A DNA stretch of 38,536 bases from Bacillota bacterium (lineage in GTDB: Bacteria; Bacillota; Desulfitobacteriia; Desulfitobacteriales; Desulfitobacteriaceae), in contig JAJZSC010000001.1 of NCBI GenBank assembly GCA_021849995.1, forward strand, positions 1-38,536, given 5' to 3'. The position numbers were made by a program, and so were the translations under genes. The notes below the pieces were generated by a model. The model was not told the origin of the DNA, searched no databases, and was given only the letters and a program-made list of their open reading frames with translations. Shown here one piece after another: positions 32,280 to 38,536 of the stretch; positions within the stretch are counted from its first letter, which is position 1, and each line of letters starts with the position of its first letter.

Positions 32280-32435
32280 TAGAGGTGCGGGCAATAAATA
32301 GTACGTGTACGGAGTTGCCAACTGTGATGGCACGGAAAGGGATGCTCGCCGAAGCTAAAGTCTAGGCAAAGGCTTTTGCTGGGCTTGTATTTAATAAATG
32401 CAAGACTGTCACCCATTAGGGTGGAGTGCTATCTC
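32280..32435 (+). promoter_or_regulatory. Lysine riboswitch (L box) aptamer
   Basis: The conserved L-box blocks appear in order: GAGGTGC (32282), GGAAAGGGATGCTCGCCGAAG (around 32334-32354, including GCCGAAG), GCTGGG (32378), TGTCAC (32407) and GGAGTGCTATCT (32423). Spacing agrees with the five-helix lysine aptamer. With the terminator at 32477 it should shut off lysA when lysine is plentiful. Confidence 0.92.
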
Positions 32436-32476
32436 GTAACGTAAGGCTTTGTTAATCTTGTTTTGGCCTGTTTCAG

Positions 32477-32512
32477 CGGTTTACGAGTGGTACACATCGT
32501 GAACCGTTTTTT
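32477..32512 (+). terminator. Riboswitch-controlled terminator upstream of lysA
   Basis: A 10-bp stem CGGTTTACGA/TCGTGAACCG (one T-G pair), a ten-base loop and six T. It is about 40 bases after the aptamer end, as expected for the expression platform. Confidence 0.88.
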
Positions 32513-32595
32513 GCACCTATCAGGCAGTATAAGTCTCTGGTCGTATACGTGCATCTAAGCGGCCGCCTGCGCCTTTTGGCGCCAGCTAAGCTTAC
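32513..32595 (+). repeat. Dispersed intergenic repeat, copy H in the lysA leader
   Basis: TATCAGGCAGTATAAG, then TACGTGCATCTAAGC, CGCCTGCGCCTTTT and GGCGCCAGCTAAGCTT. It begins at the end of the riboswitch terminator and ends about 67 bp before the lysA start, so it is part of any read-through transcript. Confidence 0.82.
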
Positions 32596-32662
32596 TTTAA
32601 TTTCCTGGGTCGTAACATTGGATAAGCATTCACATAAACTTAAATTAGAGGAGGATGACATA

Positions 32663-33925
32663 GTGGCAGAGAAAAAGTTACCCTTTAGTCAGGCAGAGTT
32701 AGAGGCAATGGTCGAGAAATATGGAACTCCTTTCCATGTTTATGATGAACAGGGGATTAGAGAAAATGCTAGGAAATTAGTCGCCGCATTTGCTTGGGCC
32801 CCGGAATTTAAAGAATACTTTGCTGTTAAAGCCGCTCCCAACCCTTATCTGTTAAAGATCTTAAGAGAAGAAGGTTTCGGAGCAGATTGCAGTTCCATAG
32901 CTGAGTTGATGTTGGCAGAAAAGGTTAGAATCCTTGATGAAAATATTATGTTTACTTCTAATGATACACCTGCAAGTGAATACAAAAAGGCGAGAGAACT
33001 GGGCGCTATCATCAATTTAGATGATATTAGCCACATTGATTTCCTAGAAAACCATGCAGGATTACCGGATATCATTTCTTTCCGGTATAACCCTGGTCCG
33101 CTTCGTTCCGGAGGAAACTCAATTATCGGTAACCCGGAAGAGGCGAAATACGGATTAACTAGAGATCAGCTTTTTGAAGCATATCAAATCGTCCGTTCTA
33201 AAGGAGTAGAGCGGTTCGGTCTGCATACCATGGTTATTTCCAACGAATTAAACCCACAGTATTTTATTGAGACTGCCAACATGATGTTTGATCTTGCAGT
33301 TGATATATATAATACTTTGGGAATACGGATCGAGATGATTAATTTTGGAGGCGGTATCGGTATACCTTATCGCCCTGAACAACAGGCAGTAGATTTGAGT
33401 GTCATAAGTGAAGGGGTACGGGCAGCGTACGAGAATAAGATCATGGCAAACGGACTGCATCCGATGAAGCTTGCTTTAGAGTGCGGAAGGGTTATAACAG
33501 GTCCCTATGGATACCTAGTGGCACGAGTCCTTCATAAAAAAGAGATTTACAAGAATTATGTTGGTCTGGATGCCTGTATGGCAAACTTAATGCGGCCTGC
33601 TTTGTATGGATCATATCACCATATTACTGTGCTTGGTAAAGAGAATTTACCGCTCGACCATGTATATGATGTTACAGGAAGTTTGTGCGAGAATAATGAT
33701 AAGTTTGCCATAGATAGAAGTTTACCAAAAATTGATATTGGCGATATTGTAGTAATTCATGACGCAGGGGCCCATGGCCATGCAATGGGCTTTAACTATA
33801 ATGGCAAATTGCGTTCTGCCGAGCTTCTACGTAAATCAGATGGCAGCGTAGATGTGATCAGACGGGCTGAAACGGTAGAAGATTATTTTTCAACACTAGA
33901 TTTCTCTAAGCTTGAAGACTTTTAG
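32663..33925 (+). CDS. lysA: Diaminopimelate decarboxylase
   Basis: A 420-residue PLP-dependent fold-type III decarboxylase that converts meso-diaminopimelate to lysine, the last step of lysine synthesis. The PLP lysine is Lys56 in EYFAVKA, followed by GFGADCSSIAEL, the glycine-rich NFGGGIGIPY and the C-terminal catalytic DACMANLMRP and GAHGHAMGFNYNG. GTG 32663 is chosen because GAGGAGGATGACATA precedes it; a longer frame upstream would run through repeat copy H. Control by the upstream lysine riboswitch fits the product. A terminator follows. Confidence 0.94.
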   Translation: MAEKKLPFSQAELEAMVEKYGTPFHVYDEQGIRENARKLVAAFAWAPEFKEYFAVKAAPNPYLLKILREEGFGADCSSIAELMLAEKVRILDENIMFTSNDTPASEYKKARELGAIINLDDISHIDFLENHAGLPDIISFRYNPGPLRSGGNSIIGNPEEAKYGLTRDQLFEAYQIVRSKGVERFGLHTMVISNELNPQYFIETANMMFDLAVDIYNTLGIRIEMINFGGGIGIPYRPEQQAVDLSVISEGVRAAYENKIMANGLHPMKLALECGRVITGPYGYLVARVLHKKEIYKNYVGLDACMANLMRPALYGSYHHITVLGKENLPLDHVYDVTGSLCENNDKFAIDRSLPKIDIGDIVVIHDAGAHGHAMGFNYNGKLRSAELLRKSDGSVDVIRRAETVEDYFSTLDFSKLEDF

Positions 33926-33966
33926 ACAGGGATTATTCAATAGGCAAAAGTTTATAATTTGTTTTT

Positions 33967-33994
33967 AGCCAGGGTCTGCCTGGCTTTCTATTTT
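33967..33994 (+). terminator. Terminator after lysA
   Basis: Stem AGCCAGG/CCTGGCT with loop GTCTG followed by TTCTATTTT. Confidence 0.75.
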
Positions 33995-34029
33995 ATCTAC
34001 AAAATGTGTAGTATATTCAAAGAAAATAT

Positions 34030-34057
34030 TTGACGTTACATAAAGGTGTGGTATAAT
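34030..34057 (+). promoter_or_regulatory. Promoter of feoAB
   Basis: TTGACG (34030-34035), 16-bp spacer and perfect TATAAT (34052-34057). Start of transcription would be near 34064. Confidence 0.7.
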
Positions 34058-34073
34058 AGATATAGTAAAATAG

Positions 34074-34088
34074 TGATAATGATTATCA
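34074..34088. promoter_or_regulatory. Fur box
   Basis: TGATAATGATTATCA is a perfect 7-1-7 Fur box. It lies about 10-25 bases after the predicted start site of the feo transcript, in position to block it when iron is sufficient. Confidence 0.88.
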
Positions 34089-34144
34089 TTCAACAAGTAT
34101 GATAGAATGCTAATAATATGATTAATAATCTAATTTAGTAATTT

Positions 34145-34226
34145 GGCAACTATATACAAGGTTTGCCAGTACCTTCCTTTTATATATAGGCTTATACGGA
34201 AGTCGGTGAGATCTTCCGGCTTTTTT
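34145..34226 (+). other. feo leader with two hairpins, the second terminator-like
   Basis: The leader after the Fur box has a first hairpin TGGCAA/TTGCCA (34144-34167 region) and a second, CGGAAG/CTTCCG with loop TCGGTGAGAT, followed by GC and six T (34197-34226). The second looks like a Rho-independent terminator ahead of feoA. Its purpose is not known; no described metal riboswitch is recognised. Confidence 0.55.
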
Positions 34227-34268
34227 AGCACGATGAGTGATAATAGATATCAGTTAGGGGGAGATTGG

Positions 34269-34487
34269 GTGGTAAGTCTGGAAAATGTTAAAAGAGGTCA
34301 ATCTTTTAAAGTTGAGAACATAACAAGTGATTCAATTAGAGCCCAAGCTATTCGTTTCGGAATTTCTGAAGGGGAATTTTTAGTTTGCGAAGAGGTTATC
34401 CCGGGTGGACCGATCGTTGTCAAGAAGAACCGCCAACTTATTGCGTTGGGTCGAGACTTAGCTCGGGAAATAAAAGTCTCTTTATAA
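34269..34487 (+). CDS. feoA: Ferrous iron transport protein FeoA
   Basis: A 72-residue SH3-like FeoA protein that works with the FeoB iron transporter at the inner membrane. The core SLENVKRGQSFKVENI, AIRFGISEGEFLVCEEVIPGGPIVVKK and IALGRDLAREIKV matches the family. GTG 34269 is chosen because TTAGGGGGAG lies six bases upstream and this gives the normal length; a longer in-frame start at 34143 would extend through the leader hairpins. feoB follows 61 bp later. Confidence 0.9.
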   Translation: MVSLENVKRGQSFKVENITSDSIRAQAIRFGISEGEFLVCEEVIPGGPIVVKKNRQLIALGRDLAREIKVSL

Positions 34488-34548
34488 ATATTCTTCGTTG
34501 ATTTCTTTAGCATGATTGTCAATATAGGTTTGAGGAGGGAAAAATCCC

Positions 34549-36540
34549 ATGTCACATTGTCATGGTTGTAATGTTCAAATTGATATACCTGAAGGGGCTC
34601 GGCGAATAGTATTGGCCGGTAATCCAAACTCAGGTAAATCAGTTTTTTTCAATGCTTTGACAGGAATGTATGTAGACGTTTCTAATTACCCTGGGACAAC
34701 TCTAGAGATTTCATCAGGACGTTTTCAGGGAGATGCAGTTATCGATACTCCTGGAGTATATGGTATCTCCTCATTTAATGATGAGGAAAAAGTGGCCCGG
34801 GATGTTATCTTGGCTGCCGATGTAATTGTAAATGTTGTAAATGCAGTTTATCTAGAGAGAGACTTGTTCTTAACTCAGCAGATTATTGATACTGGAGTAC
34901 CAGTAATTGTAGCTTTGAACATGATTGACGAAGCGGAGAGGCAAGGGCTCAAAATAAACTACGAACTTTTAAGCAAACTGCTCGGCGTCCCTGTTGTTCC
35001 TACTGTAGCAGTTAAGAAACAGGGTCTGGACTTATTAAAACAAAAAATCTTCGAAGCAACACCTGGAAACTCTGATCCTGAACTTCAGAAAGAAATTGAC
35101 AAGTTGATAAATAGGAGCGGTAGCAGAAGTGAAGCTTTGCTTATCCTTGAAGGGGATATAGCAATTGCAGAGCGCCATGGTCTCGAACCGATTAATTTAA
35201 GAGAAACTATCTATTTGAATCGCCGTCAAAGGGTAAATCAGATTATCGAACAAGTGGTCACAGATGTTAGCACTAGATCAATTTTCGCAAATACTCTGAA
35301 CCGTTTAATGCTTAAACCGATCACAGGAATTCCTATTCTCTTAGTGGCTTTATATGCTATGTATCAACTCATTGGTGTCTTTGTGGCTGGTGATGTAGTA
35401 GGTCTTACTGAGGAGACAATAATGCAGGGCTATTTTGAACCTGTGGTTAGAGGATTTATCGGGGGTTTAATTAACCCGGATACTGCTTTAGGTACCATTT
35501 TAATCGGTGAGTTTGGCTTGCTAACGATGACGTTTACTTATACTTTTGGTTTATTGTTACCGCTAGTGGCAGGGTTTTATCTATTCCTTTCCATTTTTGA
35601 GGACTCAGGTTATCTTCCGAGGATTGCGACTTTAGCTGACAGGGTCCTAACCAGTATCGGTTTGAATGGCCGCGCTATCATTCCTCTCATCTTAGGGCTT
35701 GGTTGTGTGACCATGGCTACAATTACCACTAGACTTCTTGGTTCTGAACGGGAAAAAAGGATAGCAATATTCTTGTTAGGGTTGGTTATCCCTTGTTCAG
35801 CTCAGCTTGGTGTGATTGCAGGAATGCTGGCTGCTGTCGGGCCAGAATACGTTGCTCTTTACGCACTCGTTATACTAGGAGTTTTGGTTGCCGTGGGTAC
35901 TTCCATGAACAATATTATGAGAGGAAAATCCTCCGACCTGCTGATTGACCTGCCACCGCTTCGTTTACCACGTGTTCGTAACGTTTTAACAAAGACTGGA
36001 GTAAAGTCCTATCAGTTTATTAAAGAAGCATTCCCGCTGTTCGCCTTAGGAGCTTTAATAATCAGTCTATTCCAGGTGACTGGTGTTCTAGTCTTTCTTC
36101 AAAATTCTTTGGCCCCGTTAACAAATAGTTGGTTAGGATTACCGAAAGAGACAGCTACGGCCTTTATCATGGGAATCGTACGTCGTGATTTTGGTGCAGC
36201 AGGACTAGCTGATATGGCACTTGATCCGATGCAAGTTGTTGTTTCTCTAGTAACTATTACTTTGTTCGTACCATGTATCGCATCGATTTTGGTAATTTTC
36301 AAAGAGCGCTCTAAAAAAGAGGGTGCTGTCATGTGGTTAAGTACCTGGGTAATATCCTTCTTGGTAGGGGGAACAGTCGCTCAGTTAGCAAATTTAATAG
36401 GAACGGGAACACCGCTGCAGGTTTTAGTTGTTGGCTTAGCGTTCTGGGGGTTGATCTTTATTCTCCTTATAGCCTTTAAATTGCTTAAGAGACAGAACAA
36501 TGCCACTGTAAATGAGGCTAATGCAAAAGGAGTGGCGTAA
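34549..36540 (+). CDS. feoB: Ferrous iron transporter FeoB
   Basis: A 663-residue inner-membrane Fe(II) importer with an N-terminal G domain. G1 GNPNSGKS is at residues 24-31, G3 DTPG at 66-69 and G4 NMID at 124-127; the membrane part starts near residue 258 and has about eight helices, including the LPLVAGFYLFLSIFEDSGYLPR and LGLGCVTMATITTR gate-type segments. It begins MSHCHGC, a Cys/His motif that could bind metal. ATG follows GAGGAGGGAAAAATCCC. Expression should be low in iron excess through the Fur box upstream. Confidence 0.95.
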   Translation: MSHCHGCNVQIDIPEGARRIVLAGNPNSGKSVFFNALTGMYVDVSNYPGTTLEISSGRFQGDAVIDTPGVYGISSFNDEEKVARDVILAADVIVNVVNAVYLERDLFLTQQIIDTGVPVIVALNMIDEAERQGLKINYELLSKLLGVPVVPTVAVKKQGLDLLKQKIFEATPGNSDPELQKEIDKLINRSGSRSEALLILEGDIAIAERHGLEPINLRETIYLNRRQRVNQIIEQVVTDVSTRSIFANTLNRLMLKPITGIPILLVALYAMYQLIGVFVAGDVVGLTEETIMQGYFEPVVRGFIGGLINPDTALGTILIGEFGLLTMTFTYTFGLLLPLVAGFYLFLSIFEDSGYLPRIATLADRVLTSIGLNGRAIIPLILGLGCVTMATITTRLLGSEREKRIAIFLLGLVIPCSAQLGVIAGMLAAVGPEYVALYALVILGVLVAVGTSMNNIMRGKSSDLLIDLPPLRLPRVRNVLTKTGVKSYQFIKEAFPLFALGALIISLFQVTGVLVFLQNSLAPLTNSWLGLPKETATAFIMGIVRRDFGAAGLADMALDPMQVVVSLVTITLFVPCIASILVIFKERSKKEGAVMWLSTWVISFLVGGTVAQLANLIGTGTPLQVLVVGLAFWGLIFILLIAFKLLKRQNNATVNEANAKGVA

Positions 36541-36541
36541 A

Positions 36542-36697
36542 GTGAAGGAAAAGGAAACTTCAACCTGTACTGGTGCAAATAAATGCCCACGTTGTGGCTA
36601 TCCGATAGAAGGGATTATTCTGGTATGTCCCCGCTGCAGGGAGCCAATTAGCGGAGGCTGTTCAGGTAATTGCTCAAAATGTTCGTCACATAAATAA
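36542..36697 (+). CDS. Small eight-cysteine, zinc-ribbon-like protein after feoB
   Basis: A 51-residue protein with eight Cys (positions 9, 15, 18, 29, 32, 40, 44, 47). Two CPRC knuckles 14 residues apart look like a zinc ribbon, and the tail GGCSGNCSKCSSHK could bind another metal. GTG 36542 lies about nine bases after AGGAG; an in-frame ATG at 36512 would overlap feoB. It starts one base after the feoB stop, so it is cotranscribed. Its position suggests a metal-related helper of FeoB, but no family is recognised with confidence. Confidence 0.7.
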   Translation: MKEKETSTCTGANKCPRCGYPIEGIILVCPRCREPISGGCSGNCSKCSSHK

Positions 36698-36710
36698 TAT
36701 TAGAGAAGGC

Positions 36711-36754
36711 CTAACTCTGAAATGGAAAGGGTTAGACCTTCTCTTCTTCTTTAG
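36711..36754 (+). terminator. Terminator of the feo operon
   Basis: A 14-base stem AGAGAAGGCCTAAC/GTTAGACCTTCTCT with one mismatch, followed by TTCTTCTTT. Confidence 0.8.
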
Positions 36755-36806
36755 TATATTTTCATTCTCTGGTGGTGTCGACAGCGGCATGATGGTCTTA
36801 TCAAGC

Positions 36807-36825
36807 TTTATCTAAACTAGATAAA
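36807..36825. promoter_or_regulatory. Short inverted repeat upstream of the dehydrogenase
   Basis: TTTATCT/AGATAAA separated by AAACT, about 105 bp before the next gene. It could be an operator; no promoter is certain beside it. Confidence 0.25.
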
Positions 36826-36930
36826 TGTTTTATTGAGGATAATAGTATAAATTCAAAGGAGTCTCTTAACAAAGGTTGAATAATATAACTATAAGTGACT
36901 TTTTGAAAAGGGATTAATGATAGGAGAGAT

Positions 36931-37905
36931 ATGATGAAAACCAAAGTTTTTGTGGCAAAGTCGATTCCATTGGAAGTTAAAGAATATCTTGGACAGTATT
37001 GTGATTATCGTATTTGGGACAGTGAGGAAGCTGTGCCACGGGAGTTACTTATGGAAGAGGTTAGGGATATAGACGGCCTGCTTGCTACCAGTAGTGATAA
37101 AATAGATGAGGAGTTGTTGAGGAAAGCTCCTAGGTTAAAAGTTGTTAGTAATATAGCTGTTGGCTATAACAATTTTAATCTTGAGGCAATGAAAGCAAGA
37201 AAAGTTATTGGTACTAATACACCTTTTGTATTGGATGAGACAGTTGCTGATCTAGTCTTTGGGCTCATTTTATCGTCGGCCAGGAGAATCTGCGAACTTG
37301 ATAGATATGTAAAGGAAGGTAAATGGTTAAAGCGTATTGATGAGAGTCTATTTGGTTTGGATGTTCATCATACTACCTTAGGGATCATTGGCATGGGTAG
37401 AATAGGAGAAAAGATTGCTCAAAGGGCAAAGCTTGGTTTTTCTATGGATGTGCTTTATTACAATCGCACAAGAAAGTCGGAAGTCGAAAATTCACTAGGT
37501 ATAGAGTACTCAGAAATGGATGAACTATTGAAGAAGGCTGATTTTGTGGTCCTTATGACTCCATTGACACCACAAACAAAAAAGATGATAGGTGAGCGGG
37601 AATTAAACTTGATGAAAAGAACCGCTATTTTTATAAATGCCTCTAGAGGGGAAACAGTTGATGAAGGTGCTCTGTTACAGGCGCTCCAAGAGAAGAAGAT
37701 TTTGGCTGCCGCATTAGATGTCTACGAGCAAGAACCTGTAGATACACAAAGCCCGCTCTTGCAACTCTCGAATGTCGTAATGATGCCTCATATCGGTTCC
37801 GCAACAGCGAAAACCCGCTTTGATATGGCCATGAGGGGAGCCCGTAACTTAGTTTTGGCTTTGTCAGGGGAAGTTCCTCCAAACCTGGTAGAGGAGCTCA
37901 AGTAG
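36931..37905 (+). CDS. D-isomer-specific 2-hydroxyacid dehydrogenase, glyoxylate/hydroxypyruvate reductase-like
   Basis: A 324-residue NAD(P)-dependent dehydrogenase. The Rossmann motif GIIGMGRIGEKIAQRA lies near residues 151-166. The catalytic Arg in INASRGETVDEGAL (about 238), Glu in LDVYEQEP (about 267) and His in MPHIGSAT (about 287) are all present. The closest relatives by eye are glyoxylate/hydroxypyruvate reductases; 2-ketogluconate reductase activity is an alternative. Two ATGs stand side by side (36931 and 36934) after TAGGAGAG; the second has the better spacing. It stands alone between feo and asnS. Confidence 0.87.
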   Translation: MMKTKVFVAKSIPLEVKEYLGQYCDYRIWDSEEAVPRELLMEEVRDIDGLLATSSDKIDEELLRKAPRLKVVSNIAVGYNNFNLEAMKARKVIGTNTPFVLDETVADLVFGLILSSARRICELDRYVKEGKWLKRIDESLFGLDVHHTTLGIIGMGRIGEKIAQRAKLGFSMDVLYYNRTRKSEVENSLGIEYSEMDELLKKADFVVLMTPLTPQTKKMIGERELNLMKRTAIFINASRGETVDEGALLQALQEKKILAAALDVYEQEPVDTQSPLLQLSNVVMMPHIGSATAKTRFDMAMRGARNLVLALSGEVPPNLVEELK

Positions 37906-38020
37906 TTGAATCTTTGGAAAAGCCTAATTTATACTGGAGCAACAGTGAAATCTGTTTAAAGAATCAGTAAATTGCTGATACTTAGTCATGAAAAGGGCTG
38001 ATAATGAAGGGAGACAGCAC

Positions 38021-38536
38021 ATGAAGGCCGAAATAAAACAATTATTCCGAAACCCTAATGAGTATGTAAATAATGAACTAACAGTTTCCGGCTGGGTTAA
38101 GACGATACGTTCATCGAAAAATTTTGGTTTTATCGAATTAAATGACGGTACTTTTTTTAAGAATTTGCAGGTGGTGTTCGAAGATTCCTTAAACAATTTT
38201 GAGCAGGTATCCAAGTTTACGCTGAGTTCGGCGATTACTGTTCAGGGAGTATTGGTTGAATCTCCTGGAGCAAAGCAGCCTTTTGAATTAAAAGCTTCAA
38301 ATATTACACTGGATGCAGCTTGTAGCCCTGATTATCCGTTACAGAAGAAAAGGCATACGTTTGAATATTTAAGGACTATTTCCCATTTGAGACCTAGGAC
38401 AAATACCTTTTCAGCAGTATTTAGAGTAAGGTCTATCCTAGCTTATGCTATACATAAATTTTTCCAAGACAAGGGTTTCGTGTATGTACATACTCCTATC
38501 ATAACTGGGAGTGATGCTGAAGGCGCAGGAGAGATG
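38021..38536 (+). CDS. asnS: Asparaginyl-tRNA synthetase, 5' part
   Basis: The window ends inside this gene after 172 codons. The N-terminal OB-fold anticodon-binding domain (about 18-105; NELTVSGWVKTIRSSKNFGFIELNDG) is complete, and the start of the class II catalytic domain follows with EYLRTISHLRPRTNTFSAVFRVRS and VHTPIITGSDAEGAGEM. These are AsnS signatures rather than AspS. The ATG is preceded by GAAGGGAGACAG. No T-box is seen in the 115 bp before it. Confidence 0.93.
   Translation, partial: MKAEIKQLFRNPNEYVNNELTVSGWVKTIRSSKNFGFIELNDGTFFKNLQVVFEDSLNNFEQVSKFTLSSAITVQGVLVESPGAKQPFELKASNITLDAACSPDYPLQKKRHTFEYLRTISHLRPRTNTFSAVFRVRSILAYAIHKFFQDKGFVYVHTPIITGSDAEGAGEM

Noticed and set aside
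32549..32662. N-terminal extension of lysA
   Set aside because: The first 38 codons are made of repeat copy H; the GTG at 32663 has a strong ribosome binding site and gives the normal N-terminus.
37906..38020. T-box leader before asnS
   Set aside because: The gap is only 115 bp and lacks the conserved T-box sequence and a terminator.

Overview
The window reads as a chromosomal segment of an anaerobic, endospore-forming low-GC Firmicute of class Clostridia. The best guess is the Desulfitobacterium/Desulfosporosinus (Peptococcaceae) neighbourhood; this is inferred from gene content, not from a database match. The pointers are a spore-type Lon protease (LonC), a SCIFF peptide with its radical SAM maturase, [FeFe]-hydrogenase maturases HydE and HydG, a selenocysteine tRNA, a cytoplasmic molybdopterin oxidoreductase, FeoAB under a Fur box, and an L-box (lysine) riboswitch before lysA. 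Nearly all genes are on the + strand; only one well-supported gene and one small ORF are on the - strand.

Layout. 1-3470: the end of a branched-chain amino-acid ABC transporter (livH 3' end, livM, livG, livF) and a CBS-CBS-ACT protein. 3500-4640: a DUF2889 gene, a 15-bp tandem repeat and tRNA-Sec. 4760-8092: cvpA-like, mscS, DUF951 and ychF. 8180-14445: the conserved replication/translation block rpsF-ssb-rpsR, MazG-like, DUF2232, rplI, lonC, dnaB. 14666-17583: purB and purA, the AMP branch of purine synthesis. 17813-18147: tRNA-Lys, tRNA-Glu, tRNA-Phe. 18450-21052: a lipoprotein, the 46-residue SCIFF precursor and its maturase. 21339-26709: a molybdopterin oxidoreductase, a TPR protein, a YycJ-like metallo-hydrolase, an HtrA protease and rlmH. 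26868-27962 (-): a TIGR00300-type (LOR/SDH, ornithine cyclodeaminase-like) enzyme. 28281-31338: a promoter with a Rex-like operator, a long leader with a terminator, then the TM1266-type regulator, hydE and hydG. 32226-33925: lysine riboswitch and lysA. 34030-36697: Fur-regulated feoA, feoB and a small eight-cysteine protein. 36931-38536: a D-2-hydroxyacid dehydrogenase and the start of asnS.

The most striking structure outside the genes is a family of about ten dispersed intergenic repeats of roughly 75-95 bp. They share a left end near CAGAAAGTATAA, a central GCATAAGTGCATCTA and a right hairpin like CTTGGCGCCAGCCAAG. Five of them begin within about 14 bp of the U-tract or 3' end of a terminator hairpin. 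One lies between the lysine-riboswitch terminator and lysA, one appears interrupted by an inverted-repeat segment, and two lie in reverse orientation and fill the gap between the SCIFF maturase and the molybdopterin oxidoreductase. Other items worth a second look are the Rex-like site plus leader terminator before the hyd genes, hairpins between the Fur box and feoA, the TCGAA-rich spacer between two tRNA genes, and the 353-nt gap between the SCIFF gene and its maturase.
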